Source: Desulfobacterales bacterium
GTDB lineage: Bacteria > Desulfobacterota > Desulfobacteria > Desulfobacterales > JAHEIW01
NCBI GenBank assembly: GCA_030066985.1
Contig: JASJAN010000008.1
Location: forward strand, 1-64,000
Direction: 5' to 3'
DNA length: 64,000 nucleotides
Shown: positions 9,606-17,762 of the stretch, one piece after another
Position numbering within the stretch: position 1 is the stretch's first letter
How the letters are laid out: each line of letters opens with the position of its first letter
Translations under genes and position numbers: made by a program
Notes under the pieces: generated by a model
Database searches by the model: none
Told to the model about the DNA's origin: nothing
Seen by the model: only the letters and a program-made list of their open reading frames with translations

Positions 9606-10373
9606 TCAATCAATTGAAGATAGATATTTGTGCGTTAACGGATCTGTGCGCAACAAGCCTTCGACCAATTCCAGATCTGCCGGGTTATCCACCGCATGGG
9701 TGGCAAATGCGGTTTCAACCATTTTAACCCGATGGCCATGTTCAATGAAGCGCATCATATCAATGGATTCAGCCACTTCCAACGGTGTCGGATCGAGCCG
9801 AGTAAATTCCTGTAAGGCCGCCGCCGTAAATGGAATCACACAAACCTGTTTATAGGACGGTATGTGGTTAAAATCCTGCAGATGCTGCGTCGGTATCGGT
9901 TCACGGGACATATACAGGGCGTACCCCTGGTTGTCCATGACCACTTTGATGGTGTTGCGATCCTCAAATTCTGTTTGACTTTTAATTTTAGCCGTTAGAT
10001 TCACGCAAGCTAGTGGTTCATGAACGTGCAAAAAAGGTGCAAGCGATTCTGCGATCATCTCAGGATACGTCATGGGCTCGTCGCCTTGAATCATTACCAC
10101 CACATCTGCATCCATATCCGCAGCAGCCTCTGCAACGCGATCACTGGCCCGTTCATGGGTGGGGGAGGTCATCAGCGCGCGGCCGCCAAAAGCCTCAACG
10201 GCATCAAATATGTCTGTGTCGCAGGTGGCCACATATACTTCTTCGAGTGCATCGCATAAAATGGTCCTGCGGTAAACATGTTCAATCATGGGACGTCCGA
10301 GAAGGGTTGCCAGCGGTTTTCCCGGAAATCGTGTTGATCCCATTCTGGCCGGTATGATGGCAACGATTTTCAT
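9606..10373 (-). CDS. kdsB: 3-deoxy-manno-octulosonate cytidylyltransferase
   Basis: A 255-residue nucleotidyltransferase (from the ATG at 10373, which has GGAAA 7 bases upstream; an in-frame TTG two codons earlier is less likely). It starts KIVAIIPARMGSTRFPGKPLA, then VYVATCDTDIFDAVEAFGG, VVVMIQGDEPM and the CTP/metal residues typical of KdsB. It activates Kdo as CMP-Kdo for lipopolysaccharide inner core or for Kdo-containing capsules. The protein is close to the normal KdsB length. It sits between the hydroxyacid dehydrogenase gene and a cyclase-family gene, all on the same strand, so it may serve the local polymer rather than general LPS. Confidence 0.85.
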   Translation of the reverse strand: MKIVAIIPARMGSTRFPGKPLATLLGRPMIEHVYRRTILCDALEEVYVATCDTDIFDAVEAFGGRALMTSPTHERASDRVAEAAADMDADVVVMIQGDEPMTYPEMIAESLAPFLHVHEPLACVNLTAKIKSQTEFEDRNTIKVVMDNQGYALYMSREPIPTQHLQDFNHIPSYKQVCVIPFTAAALQEFTRLDPTPLEVAESIDMMRFIEHGHRVKMVETAFATHAVDNPADLELVEGLLRTDPLTHKYLSSID

Positions 10374-10448
10374 AGCCAATTTCCGCTTTTTCTAATGAAG
10401 GTTAAAATATTTTCTTAACAACTAAAAGGTTGCGCGTATTTCTGTTGT

Positions 10449-11084
10449 TTATTTTTCAATTAAGACCGCTCTGGCCGGTGCGCCCTCACTGCCGGCCAAT
10501 TTAAGCGGAAGGCATATGAGGTCGTATCTCCCGGATCTGACCTGACGCAGATCAAGCCCCTCTAATATAATGATACCGGCATCCAATAAGGTTCGGTGTG
10601 TCTGCGGTTCAACATCGTCATACAGCTGAATGGATAAATAATCGATGCCAACAAGCCGGATACCCTGGTCGACCATCCAGTCTGCCGACGCAGCGCTTAA
10701 TGCCACAAATTCCGGATTGAATTTATGGTCCGGATGGTCCCATAAGCGCGAATTCTTTGTTTTGAGGAGCAATCGTTGGGTACTGGGGGGCAGTTCCTGG
10801 GCGTCCAACTGCTCCGGTGTAATCACATCGATCTCCGGCAGTTCAACGACCACAGCCGGCCCCATCAGCACATCCAGCGGCAATTGTTCAACGCTGGCCC
10901 CGTTTTCCACAAAGTGAAGCGGAGCGTCGACATGCGTACCAGAGTGCACGCTGCAGACCAGCCGAGTGTCATTGCTGGTATCTCCTCTTGACAATGCATG
11001 ATAGCGTTCCAAGACAATCTGACGATCGCCGGGCCACACTGGCAAATGGGGACTAAGGGGTACCGAAATATCAATAATTTTCAT
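10449..11084 (-). CDS. Cyclase / kynurenine formamidase-like metal hydrolase
   Basis: A 211-residue protein of the cyclase family (PF04199-type), shown by the N-terminal IDISVPLSPHLPVWPGD and the metal-binding motif HSGTHVDAPLHF near residue 47, followed by GIDYLSIQLYDD. Members are zinc- or manganese-dependent amidohydrolases; kynurenine formamidase is the best-known one. Its start overlaps the stop of the preceding gene by 4 bases (ATGA), so the two are translationally coupled. In this polysaccharide context it might remove an acyl or formyl group from a sugar, but that is only inference. Confidence 0.8.
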   Translation of the reverse strand: MKIIDISVPLSPHLPVWPGDRQIVLERYHALSRGDTSNDTRLVCSVHSGTHVDAPLHFVENGASVEQLPLDVLMGPAVVVELPEIDVITPEQLDAQELPPSTQRLLLKTKNSRLWDHPDHKFNPEFVALSAASADWMVDQGIRLVGIDYLSIQLYDDVEPQTHRTLLDAGIIILEGLDLRQVRSGRYDLICLPLKLAGSEGAPARAVLIEK

Positions 11085-12361
11085 TCGACCTGATGCTCAC
11101 AGTTTAAGATAAACTGCTGATAATCCTCTAAAACAGCTCTTTTTTTCTGGCCGCCGTATATGATTTCAGAAAGAAATTTTTGTACATTCTCATCTGAATA
11201 AGGCACCATTTTTTTGTCGGCCTGCAATGTTCGTAGCGCTTTTTCAAGTTCAGTTTCATCATTAATCTGCCAGCAGGCGCCCATCTCCTCGTACAGGGTC
11301 TTATTGCCGTGCAGGTATTTTAAGTACAGAACCGGTTTGTCCTGCACAAGGGCCTCGATCAGAATGCTGGAGGCTATCACCAGCGTAATATCCGCCCATT
11401 CACACAGCTCCACAGACGAGATATCGGCGACATTTTGCAGTGGGAGATTTTCGTAAAATCCGGCTTCTTTGCCGGTACGGGTATGCGGTTTGACCACCAC
11501 TTCGATATCATCCAGTTGCGCCAGCAATTGAAATGTTTTCAGCATCCGTTGCACATCGATGCGGAAGGCAAAGCGGGTGGTCATAAAAACGACTTTTAGT
11601 CTGGCAGACCGTTGATGGCCATTTTTGAGCATTCTGGGCAGAATCTGCCTGTTTTGCGCCATCCATTCGTCACAATAGCGTGTGCTGCCAAGGGTAAAGA
11701 TCTTGTTTTCCTGAACACCGGAATCCACGAGGTATTGTTTGCGCTGCGGGTTCTGGATAATAATATAGTCAAAGGCATTATATTTGGCATATCCGCGTTC
11801 CTTGGTGGCGCCTTGCTTATACAGGTCATTGCGATAGATAAAAACGCCGTGTGGCAGTGCAATGACGGGGATGGATGTTGCCTGTGCCGCCTCAAGCAAA
11901 GTGCCAACCACATATTGGCGCGGTCTGACGTGATCAAAACAAAGTACCTTGGCACGGGTGTGCTTTAAAAAACGCTGCGCCCATGCGTTTTGGTAAAAAG
12001 ATGATTTTAATATGAGGTAGCTTAATTTCCCCATCTCGCGCGCACATTTGCCCAGTGTGTTGCGGATGACAACCGGCCCGCTGTGCTGATGCCGGGTGAA
12101 TCTTTTTTGCAGCCGGTAACTGCCGATCATAACCGTGTGGATTAGCCGTTGGACATATCCCCATTGATCTTTAAGGGCCTCATAAAGATAGCCAACCGGA
12201 ATGCCGTTGGTGCGCAAAAAGGCCAGGCGATAATCACTATGAATATCATATTCCGGATCAATACAATAGACAGACACCGCATAACCGTCCTGATGCATTT
12301 TCCATGCAATCGGCGTTATATGATCAATGTCATTAAAGGCTCTGATAAAGAATAGGTACAT
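11081..12361 (-). CDS. GT-B-like polysaccharide transferase (CDP-glycerol glycerophosphotransferase-like)
   Basis: I use the ATG at 12361 (426 residues, beginning MYLFFIRAF); the frame extends to a TTG at 12466 but that segment has no recognisable ribosome site. The C-terminal half has features of the GT-B/CDP-glycerophosphotransferase-like fold: PVIALPHGVF, IEVVVKPHTRTGKEAGF, WADITLVIASSILIEALVQDKPVLYL. Such proteins transfer glycerol phosphate or sugars onto a polymer. It overlaps the following cyclase gene by 4 bases and is the first gene of the minus-strand polysaccharide run. Precise donor and acceptor are not visible. Confidence 0.55.
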   Translation of the reverse strand: MYLFFIRAFNDIDHITPIAWKMHQDGYAVSVYCIDPEYDIHSDYRLAFLRTNGIPVGYLYEALKDQWGYVQRLIHTVMIGSYRLQKRFTRHQHSGPVVIRNTLGKCAREMGKLSYLILKSSFYQNAWAQRFLKHTRAKVLCFDHVRPRQYVVGTLLEAAQATSIPVIALPHGVFIYRNDLYKQGATKERGYAKYNAFDYIIIQNPQRKQYLVDSGVQENKIFTLGSTRYCDEWMAQNRQILPRMLKNGHQRSARLKVVFMTTRFAFRIDVQRMLKTFQLLAQLDDIEVVVKPHTRTGKEAGFYENLPLQNVADISSVELCEWADITLVIASSILIEALVQDKPVLYLKYLHGNKTLYEEMGACWQINDETELEKALRTLQADKKMVPYSDENVQKFLSEIIYGGQKKRAVLEDYQQFILNCEHQVE

Positions 12362-12525
12362 GCTAAATATTTTGTCATCTGTTTGATGACAACAAGGCGC
12401 GGTAGCTCTAAAATGGATTTGACCAAATTTGGCAAATGGCCTGAACTGCCTGATTTTAGCGGCCAATCTAACGTTATGGCCTCATTTTGTCAAGTATGGG
12501 ACCATCTCTTGTAGGTCAAGAAAAA

Positions 12526-13488
12526 TCAGTCGGATGTTCGGTTGAGTTCAACCCTGTTTAATTTTAGCTCGGCTTTGCCCATTGAGGGAATGATGCCGCT
12601 AATCTGGAGAGGAAGACCGCTGGTGGGTTCGATGAAGACGACGATGTCCCTGTGCAAGCCCAGAAAGGAAAAATTTTCGGCCTCCCCACGCTCTTCAAGC
12701 AGAGAAGTGCCCGATATGGCAAATTTGAGGGCTTTGACGGTGCCTTCTATTCGTTGTTCGCCGCTAGGTCCTTTTTCAGAATACTTTACCTTAATGGGCT
12801 GCAGGCCTTGATTGCGTATCTGAACTCGGTGTAGCTGCCTTTTGCCAAACGCACAAAAGGTAAACGGTGCGCTGTCATTTGCCACGGCCATCGAGTTGAG
12901 AATATAGATTAGGACAGAGCGCTCTGAAATTAATGAACATCTTTGCTTTTTGGGGTTATACGCATAAAAGCTGTCTTTGGTATCTGTCCATTGTTCGGGC
13001 GCCAGCCGGGCTTGATTTTTATTTTGGGGCTCAATCCGATGCCGATAAACCCCCTGTTCGGTAAACCGGTATGCTTTTTTAAAATCATCTTCGCCGCGCC
13101 GCATTCGGATACGGCCCAGCGCTGATGCGTCCAAAGGATCGAACCAGATCTGGTTTTCGATGTTGACTGCGGAACGAAATCTGGGATCGATGGTCGTATG
13201 GATGGTCAGTTGGGCCACTTTGGGGGACTGTGGATGAATGGGGTCGCCATGCGGCGGATTCAGCAGCACAGCCTTAAGCTCGGAAGCTGCAACAGTACGC
13301 AATCGGATATCACTTGACACCTCAACCCAGAATTTTTTGGCGCGAAACGACAAATCCGTCCAAAAAATCTTCTGGTCATCCAATTTGAGATCCGATTTGG
13401 GCTGTGCATGCGCATGACTGCCAGGGGCCAAAAGGCCGCCCATTACGAGACAAAAAACGATCAGGGTGTATCGTCGGTTAAAGCGCAT
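12526..13488 (-). CDS. Secreted protein of unknown function
   Basis: A 320-residue protein with a clear signal peptide (MRFNRRYTLIVFCLVMGGLLA... with a probable cleavage after AHAQ). The mature part is rich in beta-type segments, and two cysteines (in KKQRCSLISE and FTFCAFG) could form a disulfide. I do not recognise the family. AAGGAG precedes the ATG by 9 bases. It stands between the polysaccharide run and the AOR gene on the same strand, 135 bases after the AOR stop. Likely periplasmic or outer-membrane associated. Confidence 0.6.
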   Translation of the reverse strand: MRFNRRYTLIVFCLVMGGLLAPGSHAHAQPKSDLKLDDQKIFWTDLSFRAKKFWVEVSSDIRLRTVAASELKAVLLNPPHGDPIHPQSPKVAQLTIHTTIDPRFRSAVNIENQIWFDPLDASALGRIRMRRGEDDFKKAYRFTEQGVYRHRIEPQNKNQARLAPEQWTDTKDSFYAYNPKKQRCSLISERSVLIYILNSMAVANDSAPFTFCAFGKRQLHRVQIRNQGLQPIKVKYSEKGPSGEQRIEGTVKALKFAISGTSLLEERGEAENFSFLGLHRDIVVFIEPTSGLPLQISGIIPSMGKAELKLNRVELNRTSD

Positions 13489-13623
13489 CCGAGTTACTCC
13501 TTTTACGACTGGAATCGATCGGTCCTGACGACACCACCCCCATTTTGGTTCGGGCGCACAGGGTGTCAGAAAAATAGACGTTTGATAGGCAATTGTCGTT
13601 GACAGAATAACCCATTTATTTGG

Positions 13624-15507
13624 CTAACCATGAGCATTGACGAGCTGGGTCAAGCCCAGTTTGTCAAGGGTGCTTTGCTGCGGTTGCCCACTGTCCGGAT
13701 CCCAGCCCATGGCCTGGCGGTATTCCCGGGCCAGGTTGTCGACGTCGATGGTCACACCGGCCACCGGGCCCTCTTTCTGGGGCGGCAACCCGACCATTCT
13801 GTCGGGTAATTTGATATCAGCAGGCATAATGCCTTCCCGCAGATTAAAGCATTGGCGCAGTGTCTGGATACGGGCACCGGTGGTCAGGACTTCATCCACA
13901 TTCAGATTCCAGCCGGTGACGGCGTTGAAAAATTCAACCAATGGGTAGTTACCAAAAAACATCATCGGCATGATACACACGCCGGCGCTGGAGCCTACCT
14001 GAAGATAACGCGAGGCGGTGGCGCTTAAGGGACCTTTGCCGCTGTAGCTGTACTGATCGTATTGACCGATCTGCAACTCAGGGTAGGGCGCCCATTGTCC
14101 GGGACCGGCGTCGATGCGGGCCATGGGTGCTGCGGTATGACGGCCCGGGGTGGGATCACACACAAAACCGGTGCCGCGGCTGGGAAGATATAGGGCGTTA
14201 TGCAAACCCGGTTCCTGACCTCCCACGTGCATGGCAAATGGGTCCGCTTTCTTGCCCAATTTCTCGGCTGCGATTTTAACGCCATCGGCCAAAATGTCAC
14301 CAAATCCTTCACGGGCGATCATTTTGGCGGTCATCTCGATCATGGCTTCGGCATTGCCCCAGGTAAGCGCAATACCGTCCGTATCTTGTGTGCTAATAAT
14401 CTCGTTTTCGAAGCATTCCATGGCAAAAGCCAGCGCGGTTCCTGTGGAAATCGTGTCCAGCCCGCTGCGGTTGCACATGTCGTTGAGTTTAATGATTGAT
14501 TCAAAGTCATCGCACATGCACATGGTGCCAAAAGCGCCGATGGTTTCATACTCGGGTTTATGGGTTTCACCCACCGGGTACTTGCCTTTATCGACGTTGA
14601 AAATGCCGCCGCAGGCAATCGGGCAGTTGGCACAGCTATATTTGCGGTTCTGATAGGCGATAATGGCATCTGCATCTGCGATTTTTTCCAGATTCGGAAA
14701 GGACTGCTCGCCGGTATGTTGCCAATTTTTGACCGGGGTTACACCCGAGGCGACACCGCCACCCGTAATCCCGCAGGTGCCATGGTCCATCAGTGTTTGT
14801 GCAAATCCTCCCATTTCCTTCATTTCTTTGATGAAGGTTTTGCGCAATGCCGCCAGTGCGTCTTTGTCGGCGATGCGGGCTTTGCCGCTGCCGCGCACGG
14901 CAATGGCTTTGAGCTTTTTGGACCCCATGACCGCACCCACCCCGGAACGCGCAGCAATGCGTCCGGCGTCATTGACAATTCCGCTAATCAATGAAAGCTT
15001 TTCAGAAGCCGGGCCGATGGCGGCAATGCGTATCTTTTTATCACCGGCTTCCTTGCGAATGGCGTCTTCAGTGTCAACGGTATCTTGGCCCCAAAGATGA
15101 GCCGCATCTTTGATCTCAATGCGGTCATTGTTGACGGCTAAGTATTTGGGACCGCTTGCCTGACCGTTGACAAAAATGGCATCCCAGCCGGCGGCCTTCA
15201 ACTCCGCTCCGAAATAGCCGCCGGAATTGGCATCGCCCCAGCCCCCGGTCAACGGCGATTTGCAAACAGCCATATAGCGCCCCCCAGTGGGTACTTTCGT
15301 ACCCGTCAATGGGCCGGTGGTAAAGCCCAAATGGCTTTCAGGGCCCAATGGATCGATGCCTTTTTTCTGACGCTCAAACAAGATCCGGGCACCCAAGCCT
15401 TGTCCACCGATATAATTTCTGGCCAATTGTTCGTCTAGCTCGACAACCTCAATTTTGTCTGTGGTTAAATCGATAAAGCCTATTTTGCCTGCATATCCAC
15501 CAGCCAT
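13624..15507 (-). CDS. aor: Aldehyde ferredoxin oxidoreductase (tungsten/molybdenum bis-pterin enzyme)
   Basis: A 627-residue full-length AOR. It begins GGYAGKIGFIDLTTDKIEV and YIGGQGLGARILF, carries GRYMAVCKSPLTGGWGDANSGG in the pterin-binding N-domain, and the [4Fe-4S] ligand cluster CANCPIAC (about residues 294-301). Members oxidise aldehydes to carboxylates with ferredoxin in the cytoplasm and use a tungsten bis-pyranopterin. The ATG has a strong AAAGGAGG 6 bases upstream, and a good sigma70-type promoter lies at 15546-15574. It appears monocistronic. The MoaD/ThiF-like pair at 27.5-28.7 kb may relate to the same cofactor chemistry. Confidence 0.93.
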   Translation of the reverse strand: MAGGYAGKIGFIDLTTDKIEVVELDEQLARNYIGGQGLGARILFERQKKGIDPLGPESHLGFTTGPLTGTKVPTGGRYMAVCKSPLTGGWGDANSGGYFGAELKAAGWDAIFVNGQASGPKYLAVNNDRIEIKDAAHLWGQDTVDTEDAIRKEAGDKKIRIAAIGPASEKLSLISGIVNDAGRIAARSGVGAVMGSKKLKAIAVRGSGKARIADKDALAALRKTFIKEMKEMGGFAQTLMDHGTCGITGGGVASGVTPVKNWQHTGEQSFPNLEKIADADAIIAYQNRKYSCANCPIACGGIFNVDKGKYPVGETHKPEYETIGAFGTMCMCDDFESIIKLNDMCNRSGLDTISTGTALAFAMECFENEIISTQDTDGIALTWGNAEAMIEMTAKMIAREGFGDILADGVKIAAEKLGKKADPFAMHVGGQEPGLHNALYLPSRGTGFVCDPTPGRHTAAPMARIDAGPGQWAPYPELQIGQYDQYSYSGKGPLSATASRYLQVGSSAGVCIMPMMFFGNYPLVEFFNAVTGWNLNVDEVLTTGARIQTLRQCFNLREGIMPADIKLPDRMVGLPPQKEGPVAGVTIDVDNLAREYRQAMGWDPDSGQPQQSTLDKLGLTQLVNAHG

Positions 15508-15818
15508 TAATTGCCTCCTTTAAGGGTTTTAGTTTTGGTGTATGCTTTATAACCTTAAATGCTAGGACAGTCAAAATGTTTCCTTGCCAGATTCTGCAGG
15601 GTGATCCCACCTAATTTATATGTGGCCATTTTAATGTCTTGAGAACCGGAGTAAATGCTGATTAATTGACGGTTGTACGGGGATCACAAACTATCGACAA
15701 CCAGCCTGCGATTTGAAACGCAGCAGAATGGGTGTCGGTGGGACGACAATACGGTCTTCCGGCCCTTGAACAAGAGGTTGGATAAAGGGACGTAAAATGG
15801 GATCCTGTCTTTTCCGGG
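15508..15818. other. Intergenic region between aor and the rubrerythrin-like gene
   Basis: A 311-base gap between two minus-strand genes. It contains the aor ribosome site and promoter and no convincing coding frame; the 108-codon minus-strand frame at 15662-15988 runs out of frame through the end of the upstream gene and has no recognisable content. Confidence 0.6.
15546..15574 (-). promoter_or_regulatory. Putative sigma70-type promoter of aor
   Basis: Read on the minus strand, -35 TTGACT (15574-15569) and -10 TATAAA (15551-15546) are separated by exactly 17 bases. Predicted transcription start is about 30 bases before the aor ATG. Pattern match only. Confidence 0.55.
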
Positions 15819-16559
15819 TTACGCCGGATGGGGGATTTCCTTGGAAAAATAGGCCGGATTTTCACAGATACAACAGGTTCTGATAGGCGCTTCGGTGGCC
15901 ACCGATCCGCAGGCATCGCAAACCCAAAACTGCAAACGATCCGTTTCAATGCGGTCGACCATCTTCGAGTAGAAAACCCCCATTGCATTTTTCATATCCA
16001 CCAGCAGAGAATGGTGTTGTTTGCGGGAATCATAGGCATGCTGCGTAGCCGCCAGGGCATTGATATGACCTTCTTTTTTGATTTTGCGGAGCAGTTTAGG
16101 ATAGCGTTCTTCGATTTCCTTTAATTCCAATCGAATGGCTGATTTCAGATTTTCTTTGGTGTTTTGGACCGGCAATTGATCTACCGAAACGTGATACTGG
16201 ACATCGAGATCGAGTAAAATATTGTTAAAATTCCGGGCGGTGATAAATTCACACTCCGCAAATGTGCGAAACAGATGTGCTACTCCTGGAAGCTGGTCTT
16301 CAAGAGCTGTTTCGGCAAAAGCGGTATACAACTGGAAGGACTGAATTTCATCTTGATACCCCGCTTTGAGAACCTCGATGGTAATCGGATAATTCGCCAT
16401 CGTCAAATGCGGTGACGAAAATTGCGAATTGGATGGTGTCTTTAGAAGGCGCCCGCATGATTCTCTCTGCTGGGCCTCATCGGCGCGAACGGTGTGAGGT
16501 GCCAGCGCTGTTACCAGTAGACCAGCTGAAATCATAAAAAATTTTCTTCTTGAAACCAT
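15819..16559 (-). CDS. Tat-exported rubrerythrin-like ferritin-fold protein with rubredoxin-like tail
   Basis: I start at the ATG at 16559 because AGGGGGGAG lies just upstream; 246 residues. The N-terminus MVSRRKFFMISAGLLVTALAP has a twin-arginine (SRRKFF) signal, unusual because rubrerythrins are normally cytoplasmic. The middle is a ferritin-like helical domain (GYQDEIQSFQLYTAFAETAL, FRTFAECEFITARNF), and the end has two CxxC pairs (VCDACGS, RTCCICEN) as in rubredoxin-like zinc or iron ribbons. In the usual EKEHAKRF helix the ExxH histidine appears to be threonine (EFIT), so di-iron binding may be altered. A periplasmic peroxide-defence or metal role is inferred. Confidence 0.7.
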   Translation of the reverse strand: MVSRRKFFMISAGLLVTALAPHTVRADEAQQRESCGRLLKTPSNSQFSSPHLTMANYPITIEVLKAGYQDEIQSFQLYTAFAETALEDQLPGVAHLFRTFAECEFITARNFNNILLDLDVQYHVSVDQLPVQNTKENLKSAIRLELKEIEERYPKLLRKIKKEGHINALAATQHAYDSRKQHHSLLVDMKNAMGVFYSKMVDRIETDRLQFWVCDACGSVATEAPIRTCCICENPAYFSKEIPHPA

Positions 16560-16720
16560 TTGACTCCCCCCTTTGGGTGGATGGTGTGATCTCAAAGGGA
16601 CATTTTATCCATTGACATATGTAAAAAAGCAATTACGTTGCCACTTCTTGCACCACATGCGGTTGATTACATTAAGTCTCTGAAATTATAACTTTAATTT
16701 TTTTAAATGCGTCAATCGGT

Positions 16721-16736
16721 GTTACCATATGGCAAC
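16721..16736. promoter_or_regulatory. ACCATATGG-type dyad, possible operator
   Basis: GTTACCATATGGCAAC: the 8-base arms match at 7 of 8 positions. It lies 162 bases upstream of the rubrerythrin-like ATG. Its core is shared with the perfect palindrome at 59567-59580. Confidence 0.4.
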
Positions 16737-16809
16737 TTTATGGGTGAAATGACAGTATGATGCCGTTATTTAACCCGTCTAATGATATGGGAGTCACTCG
16801 ACATATTAT

Positions 16810-16824
16810 TTACCATATTGGTAA
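16810..16824. promoter_or_regulatory. TTACCA-N3-TGGTAA dyad, possible operator
   Basis: Perfect 6-base arms around a 3-base centre, 74 bases from the related dyad at 16721. Similar in sequence, so both may be bound by one regulator. Confidence 0.4.
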
Positions 16825-16880
16825 AATTGGGATCCAAAGCCTTCTGTGCGAATTGAATCGATGCTGTTTTAAGGTATATG

Positions 16881-16903
16881 CCCCAAGGATTGGGGATATC
16901 CCC
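16881..16903. promoter_or_regulatory. Compound palindrome, candidate enhancer-binding site
   Basis: CCCCAA-GGA-TTGGGG (16881-16895) overlaps the perfect palindrome GGGGATATCCCC (16892-16903). It lies 104 bases upstream of the sigma54-type promoter at 17008, the usual distance for an upstream activator site. A related ATGGGGT/ACCCCAT dyad and an ATATCCCC word precede the sigma54-like site at 23735. Confidence 0.45.
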
Positions 16904-17007
16904 TAATTGTACCACCCTGTTTGCCGTTGCCGTTTGATAGGGTAATATTAAATATATAAAATAATTACAATAATTTATGATTTTTCTAAAGATGGGATGG
17001 CATGGCT

Positions 17008-17023
17008 TGGCAAATGATTTGCT
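17008..17023 (+). promoter_or_regulatory. Putative sigma54 (-24/-12) promoter
   Basis: TGGCAA-N5-TTGCT matches the RpoN consensus TGGCAC-N5-TTGC[AT] at all but one position, with invariant GG and GC at correct spacing. Predicted start is near 17034, about 64 bases before the ATG at 17098. Confidence 0.65.
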
Positions 17024-17097
17024 CCTTTAAGCTATCACGAATTAACAATAGGTTAATTGCTGGTAATTCGAATCCAAAAAATTAGAAGGAACTGACA

Positions 17098-17613
17098 ATG
17101 ATGCAGAAAACATATACAAAGCTTGTGGGTTTAGGTTTGGTAATGGCATTAACCTTTGGTGTGGGCTTCAAGCTGGGGCAACACCGGGAAGTGATAACCG
17201 CATACACCCAAGCCAGCAGTGAGCGACAGGTGGCGCAAAAAGCTTTTGCTGCAAAAGTACCATCCAAACAGGTCGCGACGATTTTATTGATGCCCAAGTC
17301 TTACGTACCGTTGCTCGAGAAGTTCAAGCATCGCAAAATTGCCCGGGCGATTAATTTCATACCGGCGCATATCGGATGGGATGACGGACAAATGGTTGCC
17401 ATCCCCCAAAGGGCGGTTCTTAAAGATACCGATTCCCGCGAAATGCCAGTTGTCAACCTATCCCATCGCACTAAGATGGCGGCCCCCAAGACCACGTCGG
17501 ACAAATCTAAAATGACCCAGGGGGCGGCCTTTTTGTTTCTTTTAAAAGGTGCGGTAAATAATAAATTTAGATATACAGCCGGTCAATCGACGGTCCAAAA
17601 GGCCAGACTATAG
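17098..17613 (+). CDS. Membrane-anchored hypothetical protein
   Basis: A 171-residue protein I do not recognise. Residues about 8-26 (KLVGLGLVMALTFGVGFKLG) form one hydrophobic segment, a signal anchor or signal peptide; the rest is basic and hydrophilic (many K, R, Q), with no cysteine and no known motif. AGAAGGA sits 8 bases before the ATG. It is preceded by a good sigma54-type promoter and possible enhancer sites, so it is probably tightly regulated, perhaps by the sigma54 activator at 22227 in the same neighbourhood. The next gene (MscS) is 149 bases downstream with its own ribosome site. Confidence 0.55.
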   Translation: MMQKTYTKLVGLGLVMALTFGVGFKLGQHREVITAYTQASSERQVAQKAFAAKVPSKQVATILLMPKSYVPLLEKFKHRKIARAINFIPAHIGWDDGQMVAIPQRAVLKDTDSREMPVVNLSHRTKMAAPKTTSDKSKMTQGAAFLFLLKGAVNNKFRYTAGQSTVQKARL

Positions 17614-17762
17614 GGCACCGCTGTCTGATTCAAGATACGGATTGAACAGTGCTTGACTACAGGCGATTATCAGGGTTGAAATCGGCAATCGAATCCGATA
17701 CCACAATAAGTCTTCGACGCATTCGAATGAATAAAGATGTTCTCTAAAAAAGGAGGTATGGA

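Larger units (their letters stand above)
16596..17097. other. Regulatory intergenic region with palindromes and a sigma54-type promoter
   Basis: A 502-base divergent gap without a credible gene. It contains an ACCATATGG-type dyad (16721-16736), a TTACCA-TAT-TGGTAA dyad (16810-16824), a compound C4/G4 palindrome (16881-16903) and a -24/-12 promoter (17008-17023), all listed separately. Confidence 0.6.

Noticed and set aside
12362-12466. N-terminal extension of the GT-B-like protein from a TTG
   Set aside because: No ribosome site and no conserved residues in the extension; the internal ATG at 12361 begins the recognisable fold, though its own ribosome site is also weak.
15662-15988. 108-codon minus-strand frame behind the rubrerythrin-like gene
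   Set aside because: It overlaps the gene in another frame, has no recognisable family pattern and no ribosome site.
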